From NCBI GenBank assembly GCA_965247585.1, contig CBDFHC010000002.1, positions 248,001 through 312,000 of the forward strand: a stretch of DNA of 64,000 nucleotides. The letters are read 5' to 3'. The notes below the pieces were generated by a model. The model was not told the origin of the DNA. It saw only the letters and a list, made by a program, of their open reading frames with translations, and searched no databases. The DNA comes from CBDFHC01 sp965247585 (lineage in GTDB: Bacteria > Chloroflexota > Dehalococcoidia > Lucifugimonadales > GCA-2712585). Of this stretch, positions 58,374 through 64,000 are shown piece by piece. The translations under genes were made by a program, and so were the position numbers. Positions within the stretch are counted from its first letter, which is position 1; each line of letters starts with the position of its first letter.

Positions 58374-58811
58374 CTAACCGGTCGCATTCACCTTCTCGTA
58401 GCTCGGTATGATGTCCTGGAAATGGAAGGTGAAGGTCTGGTTCGCCACATCGTTTCTGCCCATACTGTGGCCCAGCGGACCGGAGAGCATAACGCCGCGC
58501 TCTAGCTTGAAGGACCACCCGGCCCTGGTGTTCTTGACTTCGCCGTCCCAGATCACCACTCCACCATTCCGCAGAACTCCCAACTGCTGCACGAAGAATG
58601 GGAGGGACCTGGAGTGGGGGAGCAGCTTGATAGCTACTTCGCCACCCCTGTCCCCGGTGCTGAACGCCACCATGTCACCTGTTGCGCCTATGCGCACGGT
58701 GGCCAACTCAAAGCTGTTCGGCATGGTGAGGGCGTCCGCGTCCTCACTCAGGTCCTTAACCTCATGGCCGTTGAGAGTGATGGTGGTGTCTTTCATGTTG
58801 ATTAGCTGCAT
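58374..58811 (-). CDS. Phage tail tube protein (DUF3277-like)
   Basis: 145 residues from ATG 58811, with AAGGAGGCAGACC before it; the frame opens at 58883 without conserved sequence. MKDTTITLNGHEVKDLSEDA, VRIGATGDMVAFSTGDRGGE, VAIKLLPHSRSLPFFVQQL and a late WSFKLERGVMLSGPLGHSMG form a beta-rich tube protein. DUF3277 proteins regularly follow DUF3383 sheath genes, as here (11-base gap). Confidence 0.78.
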   Translation of the reverse strand: MQLINMKDTTITLNGHEVKDLSEDADALTMPNSFELATVRIGATGDMVAFSTGDRGGEVAIKLLPHSRSLPFFVQQLGVLRNGGVVIWDGEVKNTRAGWSFKLERGVMLSGPLGHSMGRNDVANQTFTFHFQDIIPSYEKVNATG

Positions 58812-58822
58812 GGTCTGCCTCC

Positions 58823-61800
58823 TTACCCAGTAAATGTAAGAATTATGGTCGCCGAGTGCATGGCGCCCGAACCCGTGATCCACACCCTTGCGGGCGGGGC
58901 CTTACGAGCGTTGCGATCTTGCTCTAGCTGGTCGGCGATGCTCCCCACTACGACAAGGTATCCACGGGTCAGGAACCCGTCGAAGTCGGGATTGTTGATG
59001 GCCAGCCGTATGTCGTTGGCGACCGCCTCGGACACTCGGCCCGGAGCGAGGCCGCCGTTCCTGCGGCCCGCCTCACACACCCGCTCGATGGCTGTCTCTA
59101 TGCTGGCCAGTCCCTCGGTTGTCTGCGGCACCCTAGTTGGATGTTGCCTGAGCAGGTTGTACACCTCGTCCTGAATAGCCTTGGTGATCCAGTCCAGCCA
59201 GTACCGCACGTCGATCCAGTCCCCGGCTTGCGTCCATCCCTCGGCGAAGATGGCATCCGGGCCGAAGCGGGTGTAGTACCCGACCCACTTCCGGTCCAGC
59301 TCCTTCTTCTGAGCAGCCGTTACGATGTCCGAGACGGTCCTAGGCAGGCTCTTGAACTTGGGCGTGATTAGCGTGTCCTGACCTTCAAAGTTCACGCTGG
59401 AGAGCCTCCCGGCCAGCGACAGGGCCTTGTTGTCCCTAGTTCTAGACCAGACCAGGAAGGTCCTCTGCTGCTCCAGGCCAGATAGCTGCGCCGCCAGGCT
59501 GGTGGACTCGTTAGGCGTCAGGACACCCTCGTCCACCACATCCAACGCTAGCATGTGGGTCTTGGCCTGGACCCACCGCGACAGGGAGAGCAGGTCTGCC
59601 CTCGTGGTGATCCCAGAGTCCACCGTCACGAAGTACCAGCCATCGTCCAGCCCGCTAATGGCGTCCATGGCCTCCCCGATGGTCTCGGACGCGTGGCCCG
59701 GGTCGATGCCGCCCCCCGATGTGCTATCCAATCCAAGAGCGGAAGCTGGCTCCTGGGCATCGTCCGCCATGAAGCCGGCGATGGGGTAGGGATCGCCGTT
59801 AGTGCGAAATCCCAGGCTCGCTCGGAAGAAGTCGGCGGGATCGTATTCGACCGACGCGCTGCGCAGATCTGCCCGGCCTGATGCTGTCACGGCACGCAAG
59901 GCAGCCTGGAGGATGCTGGCCACGTCGCCGTAAGAGTCAGCGCCGGTGAAGTCTACGGAGATGGAGGAGCCATGCCAGGTGAGGGAGCCTGCTCCTATAC
60001 CGTCCACGCCGTTGACAATTGTGGCCGTATCCAGGCCCAGTTCGTCGGCATGCTCTCCGGTGAAGGGGCCGCTCACCTCAGTGGCGAACCCGTCTAAGCC
60101 AAGAGGAAGGGTGAGGACGAACTGCGAGCCGTCGTGCTCCACCTCTACTGCATCAAGGGTGGCGACGGAGCTTCCCCGCAGAGCGTTCTGGACCACAGCA
60201 GCCACATCGTCGTATCCCGCCACGGAGCTCAAGTCCAGACCAGTAAGGCTTGCACCGTGGAACGTCACGCTGCCGGCGGTGATAGTGTCTATGCCGTCTT
60301 CAATCGTGACCGTATCCAGGCCCACCTCGTCGGCGGTTGCCCCGGTGAACGCCGCAGTGACCGCCGTGGCCGAGCCATCGGCCGCCAGCGGGATTGTGAC
60401 CACGAAGGACGAGGCGTCGCTGTCGTAGACAACCTCAACGGAATCAAGCGTCGTGCCCGTGGCCCCACGCAGCGCCGTCTGGAGCACAGAGGCCACATCG
60501 TCTAGGTCGGTCACGCCGGAGAAGTCCAGACCGGAGAAGGTCTCATCCAGGAGCGTAACGCTCCCGGACTGTATGGCGCTTACGCCGTCCACTATGGTTG
60601 CAGTGTCGAGACCCAGCTCATCCGACTCGCTCCCAGTAAACGCCGCGCTGACACTGGTTGCCGCCCCGTTGCTGTCTAGAGGTATCGTCACGACGAACAC
60701 CCCGCCTTGATAGGCCACCTCCACGGAAGCCAGGGCCGTCACAGCTGCAGCGCGGAGAGCATCCTGGAGCACGGAGGCCACGTCGTCGTAGTCCGTGACG
60801 GCGGAGAAGTCCAGACTGGAGAAGGTCTCATCCAGAAGCGTAACGCTCCCGGACACGATGGCGCTTACGCCGTTGACAATCATGGCAGTGTCGAGACCCA
60901 GCTCGTCGGACTCGCTCCCAGTAAACGCCGCGCTGACACTGGTTGCCGCCCCGTTGCTGGCTAGAGGCAGAGTGACGACAAACGCCGAGGCGGCGCTATC
61001 GTAGTCGACCTCAACGTTGTCCAGGTCCGTGGAGCTGGTAGCCCTAAGCGCCGTCTGGAGCACGGAAGCTACATCGTCGTAGTCCGTCACGCTGGAGAAG
61101 TCCAGGCCGGTCAACGTCTGACTCAGGAACGTAACGGTCCCGGACACGATGGCATCCACGCCGTTGACGATTGTGGCAGTGTCCAACCCTAAGTCATCCG
61201 CGTCATCGCCGGTGAACGCCGCACTGACACTGGTGGCCGCCCCGCTGCTGGCTAGAGGTATCGTCACGACGAACGCCGAGGCGGCGCTATCGTAGTCGAC
61301 CTCAACGTTGTCCAGGTCCGTGGAGCTGGTAGCCCTAAGCGCCGTCTGGAGCACGGAAGCTACATCGTCGAGGTCGGTGACGGCGGAGAAATCAAGGCCA
61401 GTCAATGTCTGGCTCAGGAAGGTAACGGTCCCGCTCTTGATGGCGTCCACACCGTTGACGATGGTTGCGGTATCCAATCCTAGCTCATCCGCGTCGTCCC
61501 CGGTGAAGGCGGCGCTTGCGGTGGGCACAACCCCGCTGCTGTCTAGAGGCAGAGTGACGACGAACGCCGAGGCGTCGCTGTCGTAGACAACCTCAACGTT
61601 GTCCAGGTCCGTGGAGCTGGTGGCCCGCAACGCCGTCTGGAGCACAGAGGCCACGTCGTCGTAGTCCGTCACTGAGGAGAAGTCCAGGCCCGTTACGGTC
61701 TGACTCAGGAAAGTAACGGTCCCGCTCTTGATGGCGTCCACGCCATTGACGATGGTTGCGGTGTCTAGGCCCAGCTCGTCTGCGTCATCGCCGGTGAAGG

Positions 61801-62743
61801 CGGCGCTTGCAGTGGGTACAACCCCGCTGCTGTCTAGAGGCAGAGTGACGACGAAAGCCGAGGCGGTGCTGTCGTAGTCGACCTCCACGTTGTCCAGGTA
61901 CGTGGCGCTGGTAGCCCTAAGCGCGGTTTGGAGCGTGGAGGCCACGCCGTCGAGGTCGGTGACGGCGGAGAAATCAAGGCCGGTCACGGTCTGGCCCAGG
62001 AAGGTGACGGTCCCGCTGGTGATGCCCTGAAGCGTCGTCAGGGACGCCACCGTCCCCGTGCCGGTTAGCACGGTGGCACGACCAAGGAAGTTGACCAAAT
62101 CAGCAACCGTCCCCGTTCCGGTGACTACGGTGGCGCGACCATGGAAGTTGACAAGGTCAGCCACCGTCCCCGTGCCGGTTAGCACGGTGGCACGACCAAG
62201 GAAGTTGACCAAATCAGCAACCGTCCCCGTTCCGGTGACTACGGTGGCGCGACCATGGAAGTTGACAAGGTCAGCCACCGTCCCCGTGCCGGTTAGCACG
62301 GTGGCACGACCAAGGAAGTTGACCAGATCAGCCACCATGCCCGTGCCGGTCAGCACGGTGGCGCGTCCGTGGAACGTATCCAGCGACGCCACAGTACCGC
62401 TGCCCCTGACCACGGTGGGGCTGCCTATTATCTGCTCCAAAGCTCTGGGGCTGCCCCCGGTCAGCCTAGCCGACTCCCTCGTGTTGATCCAGCGGCCTAT
62501 CACCAGGTTCCGGGGATAGGGAACCTGAGAGAAGTAGACCTGGGCGGCCTGGTAGGGACCGGAGCCCGGTGTGAACGTCCGAGTCACTTCGTCCATGCTG
62601 GCAAAGACCCCTACCCTGCCCGCACCAACGGCCATGGTAGGGTCGGTGGTGAGCAGCAGCGTTCTCCCGAACTCTCTGCCTCCAGCGCCACGGGGCGTTA
62701 TCTGCGCCCTTACCTCTACGATGTCCTGTATTCCAAGAGTCAT
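58823..62743 (-). CDS. Phage tail sheath protein (DUF3383-like) greatly enlarged by internal repeats
   Basis: 1306 residues, against roughly 400-500 in usual members. Residues 1-~113 are the sheath N-terminus (FGRTLLLTTDPTMAVGAGRV, DEVTRTFTPGSGPYQAAQVY, YFSQVPYPRNLVIGRW). Residues ~114-232 are six 19-residue repeats. Residues ~243-1015 are eight ~97-residue modules beginning SG(T/S)VTFL, with DFS.VTD, DVAS.LQ.ALRA and DELGLDTATIV. The C-terminal ~290 residues (WVQAKTHMLALDVVDEG, ARTRDNKALSLAG-like, RRNGGLAPGRVSEAVANDIR, GFLTRGYLVVVGSIADQLEQ) are the conserved sheath/DUF3383 end. The modules probably decorate the outside of the sheath. Confidence 0.85.
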   Translation of the reverse strand: MTLGIQDIVEVRAQITPRGAGGREFGRTLLLTTDPTMAVGAGRVGVFASMDEVTRTFTPGSGPYQAAQVYFSQVPYPRNLVIGRWINTRESARLTGGSPRALEQIIGSPTVVRGSGTVASLDTFHGRATVLTGTGMVADLVNFLGRATVLTGTGTVADLVNFHGRATVVTGTGTVADLVNFLGRATVLTGTGTVADLVNFHGRATVVTGTGTVADLVNFLGRATVLTGTGTVASLTTLQGITSGTVTFLGQTVTGLDFSAVTDLDGVASTLQTALRATSATYLDNVEVDYDSTASAFVVTLPLDSSGVVPTASAAFTGDDADELGLDTATIVNGVDAIKSGTVTFLSQTVTGLDFSSVTDYDDVASVLQTALRATSSTDLDNVEVVYDSDASAFVVTLPLDSSGVVPTASAAFTGDDADELGLDTATIVNGVDAIKSGTVTFLSQTLTGLDFSAVTDLDDVASVLQTALRATSSTDLDNVEVDYDSAASAFVVTIPLASSGAATSVSAAFTGDDADDLGLDTATIVNGVDAIVSGTVTFLSQTLTGLDFSSVTDYDDVASVLQTALRATSSTDLDNVEVDYDSAASAFVVTLPLASNGAATSVSAAFTGSESDELGLDTAMIVNGVSAIVSGSVTLLDETFSSLDFSAVTDYDDVASVLQDALRAAAVTALASVEVAYQGGVFVVTIPLDSNGAATSVSAAFTGSESDELGLDTATIVDGVSAIQSGSVTLLDETFSGLDFSGVTDLDDVASVLQTALRGATGTTLDSVEVVYDSDASSFVVTIPLAADGSATAVTAAFTGATADEVGLDTVTIEDGIDTITAGSVTFHGASLTGLDLSSVAGYDDVAAVVQNALRGSSVATLDAVEVEHDGSQFVLTLPLGLDGFATEVSGPFTGEHADELGLDTATIVNGVDGIGAGSLTWHGSSISVDFTGADSYGDVASILQAALRAVTASGRADLRSASVEYDPADFFRASLGFRTNGDPYPIAGFMADDAQEPASALGLDSTSGGGIDPGHASETIGEAMDAISGLDDGWYFVTVDSGITTRADLLSLSRWVQAKTHMLALDVVDEGVLTPNESTSLAAQLSGLEQQRTFLVWSRTRDNKALSLAGRLSSVNFEGQDTLITPKFKSLPRTVSDIVTAAQKKELDRKWVGYYTRFGPDAIFAEGWTQAGDWIDVRYWLDWITKAIQDEVYNLLRQHPTRVPQTTEGLASIETAIERVCEAGRRNGGLAPGRVSEAVANDIRLAINNPDFDGFLTRGYLVVVGSIADQLEQDRNARKAPPARVWITGSGAMHSATIILTFTG
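59698..62017 (-). repeat. Eight tandem ~290-bp modules in the sheath gene
   Basis: Units of ~291 bp (97 codons; two have 95) in frame. Units 1-4 are closest to each other; units 7 and 8 are the most diverged, and unit 8 grades into the ordinary DUF3383 domain. This suggests the module arose from the native domain and was amplified toward the 5' side. Confidence 0.85.
62048..62404 (-). repeat. 57-bp tandem repeats in the sheath gene
   Basis: Six full 19-codon units and a partial seventh. Units alternate between two subtypes, one with NFLGRATVLT and one with NFHGRATVVT, so the higher-order period is 114 bp. The alternation shows that the pair was the unit of the last duplications. Confidence 0.9.
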
Positions 62744-62746
62744 TGT

Positions 62747-63280
62747 CTAAACCTCCACTGTAATGGTCTCGGTGCTACCACCTGCCCCGACCTCGATGGG
62801 AGCGGCTTTCAGGCGGCCAACCGTCTGGTCGATCTTCTGCGTGTAGCCAACGTCAATGTCCAGCCCGGCTCGCTCCTCCCAGGCCCCAGACACCACGTCG
62901 TCGAGCTGCCGAACGTCCGATATACGCAACACCGTCAGATCGGACTTTTGAGCCTGGGCCACCCCTTCCGGTGACCAGACCCACACCGACAGCCTTGCGG
63001 CCGCATTGTGTGCTCCGGTGCGAAACCACTGAACCGAGTACCTCCCTCGGACCGTCGCTATTGTCAGAGCGTCCAGGTCGGCCTCGTCTGAAGCAAGGCT
63101 CATCACGGTCGCCGGTACCCCCTCGATGTCCTGGTGAATCAGCACCAGCGACGCGAACAACCCGTCCGGCACGGGAGTCCCTTTGTTGCCGGACAGCACA
63201 CTGTTGTAGTCAACGCCCGACCCTGCCGCGACAAGCTCCGCCACGGTATCCTCAAGGCTGGCTGTCGTTGGTGCGATCAC
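62747..63280 (-). CDS. Phage neck terminator-like protein (LIC_12616-type)
   Basis: About 177 residues from GTG 63280, preceded by GGGAGGGCCA and overlapping the previous stop (GTGA). The sequence KGTPVPDGLFASLVLIHQDI, GRYSVQWFRTGAHNAAARLS, VWVWSPEGVAQAQ and late DIDVGYTQKIDQ is that of the LIC_12616/gp12-like neck protein group, which joins the head to the tail and is encoded just before sheath genes. It ends 4 bases before the sheath start. Confidence 0.7.
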   Translation of the reverse strand: MIAPTTASLEDTVAELVAAGSGVDYNSVLSGNKGTPVPDGLFASLVLIHQDIEGVPATVMSLASDEADLDALTIATVRGRYSVQWFRTGAHNAAARLSVWVWSPEGVAQAQKSDLTVLRISDVRQLDDVVSGAWEERAGLDIDVGYTQKIDQTVGRLKAAPIEVGAGGSTETITVEV

Positions 63281-63645
63281 TGGCCCTCCCCCCGGACTCC
63301 CAGGACTTCGACAAACCCCGGCCAAGCCTCGACGTGCTGCGCCCTGTAGGAAACGCCTCCGTACTCGATCACGTCTCCCCCAGAAGCATTCGCGCCCACA
63401 CCGACCGGCTCCACCGTGACGCCTGCTATCCAGAACATCCTCGATTCTGAGAGACGTGTGCCTTCGGGCAACATCTGACGCATCTTGGCTGCGTCGGGCG
63501 GTGCGCTCACCACGGTGATGTCAGTCCGCTGCTCTGCGCCTGGCACCGGCCTGCGATTGACGATCTCATCGGGGCCTCTCTGAATCAGGGTGGCCGGTTC
63601 CTGGAGCCTGTTGGCAAAGAGCTTTCTCAATGTTCCACCTGCCAA
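63277..63645 (-). CDS. Phage head-tail joining-region protein
   Basis: 122 residues that I cannot place with certainty: LRKLFANRLQEPATLIQRGP, RRPVPGAEQRTDITVVSAPP, RLSESRMFWIAGVTVEPVGV and YGGVSYRAQHVEAWPGFVEV. The beta-rich pattern and position between a gp10-like protein and the neck terminator suggest a head-closure or stopper protein. It overlaps the gene upstream by 19 bases and the one downstream by 4. Confidence 0.55.
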   Translation of the reverse strand: MAGGTLRKLFANRLQEPATLIQRGPDEIVNRRPVPGAEQRTDITVVSAPPDAAKMRQMLPEGTRLSESRMFWIAGVTVEPVGVGANASGGDVIEYGGVSYRAQHVEAWPGFVEVLGVRGEGQ

Positions 63646-64000
63646 GTCACTGAGTCGCGCATGAAGCCGGTATCGACGAGGGGGTTCGAGCTTTGCTTTG
63701 CCCTAATGGTGCTGGGACTGTTGGGCGGCTCCTTGAGAGCGGTGATGCTGTCTTGAATCTTTCCCTGAACATATGCGCCCACCCGACCGGCTAAGTGCTC
63801 GTCCACCACCATCTTCTTGGTGTCGAGGCCAGCCTGGAGAATCCTGCCTACGCTGCGCTCAGACTCGGCCAAGGCGTTGCGGAAGAAGGGCCGCTCCGAG
63901 ATGGTCTTCGTCCCGAACTCGTTCCAGGCTGCGACCGCAGCCACAGGGGTGCCATCCTCGTACCTGGCCGTCGAGAAGAATCCGACCTTGACGCCTGAGA
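63627..64000 (-). CDS. Phage virion morphogenesis/HK97 gp10-like tail completion protein, 5' end outside window
   Basis: The frame is open to the right edge, giving at least 123 residues. VKVGFFSTARYEDGTPVAAV, AAWNEFGTKTISERPFFRNA and late SNPLVDTGFMRDSVTWQVEH are the signature of gp10/Mu gpG-type completion proteins (NEFGT, RPF, PLVDTG.MR.S). It finishes the tail end that binds the head. The upstream part lies beyond 64000. Confidence 0.83.
   Translation of the reverse strand, partial: SGVKVGFFSTARYEDGTPVAAVAAWNEFGTKTISERPFFRNALAESERSVGRILQAGLDTKKMVVDEHLAGRVGAYVQGKIQDSITALKEPPNSPSTIRAKQSSNPLVDTGFMRDSVTWQVEH

Larger units (their letters stand above)
46107..64000. mobile_element. Prophage with contractile tail, left part (right end outside window)
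   Basis: From the tRNA-Ser 3' end: a tyrosine integrase, then at least 17 leftward genes for a contractile (myovirus-type) tail in the usual order. Read 5' to 3' on the minus strand: completion and neck proteins, sheath, tube, chaperone, tape measure, Dit-like, plug, hub, spike, gp25, baseplate J, DUF2612-type protein and fibres. Head, portal and packaging genes must lie beyond 64000. No disabling lesion is seen in the visible part. Confidence 0.9.

Noticed and set aside
62048..62404. 57-bp repeats as a CRISPR array
   Set aside because: Units are contiguous without unique spacers and are in frame within a coding sequence.
46107..64000. Diversity-generating retroelement driving the tail repeats
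   Set aside because: No reverse transcriptase or template/variable repeat pair with adenine-biased changes is visible in the window.

Overview
The window is high-GC bacterial chromosome (about 57-60 % by eye). Its gene set (F420-type LLM oxidoreductase, reductive-dehalogenase-like iron-sulfur proteins, xanthine-dehydrogenase-type molybdoenzyme, many SDR, Ldh2, 6PGDH and AKR dehydrogenases, FmdB zinc ribbon) resembles what I know of Chloroflexota of the SAR202/Dehalococcoidia type. That placement is inference; there is no rRNA or other phylogenetic marker here.
1-13.4 kb: the end of a 2-oxoacid dehydrogenase E2 gene and lipB (lipoylation). An OsmC-like gene follows whose second catalytic cysteine is an in-frame TGA with a hairpin behind it, a probable selenoprotein. 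Next come a ferritin-like/VIT1 membrane protein, two tandem aldo/keto reductases, NIPSNAP, GDPD, PAP2 and radical-SAM/SPASM genes, FmdB, and a two-gene FtsX-type ABC exporter.
13.6-25.6 kb: a flavoprotein dehydrogenase, a 14-TM MFS exporter and a second MFS gene destroyed by an IS3-family element. Then SIS isomerase, threonine-synthase-like, Ldh2 and SDR genes, tRNA-Pro(TGG), tRNA-Arg(CCG), a CBS/CorC protein and tRNA-Ser(CGA).
25.6-46.1 kb: an accessory-looking catabolic stretch. It holds a secreted-protein gene cut by a second IS3 copy, an HTH gene without a clear start, two PuuE/NodB-type deacetylases, an LLM enzyme, two near-duplicate RdhA-like genes each with its own promoter, a lone XdhA-type subunit, a DUF1028 Ntn-hydrolase, Fe-ADH, SDR, 6PGDH-type dehydrogenase, OtsA, a class IV aminotransferase and several small-domain proteins.
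46.1-64 kb: a prophage integrated at the 3' end of tRNA-Ser(GGA). A tyrosine integrase lies next to the tRNA. A long leftward operon then encodes a contractile tail: fibres, DUF2612-type protein, baseplate J, gp25, spike, hub, plug, Dit-like protein, tape measure, frameshifted chaperone, tube, sheath, neck and completion proteins. Head and packaging genes and the right att site lie beyond the window. The sheath gene is greatly enlarged by 19-residue and ~97-residue repeats, and the same two modules occur inside baseplate protein J.
Strongest observations: the candidate OsmC selenoprotein with a bSECIS-like hairpin; the repeat-expanded sheath and its shared modules with baseplate J; a hidden -1 frameshift extension of the tail chaperone; paired Tat-less RdhA-like enzymes; a lipoprotein cargo gene inside the tail operon; and IS-mediated gene destruction.
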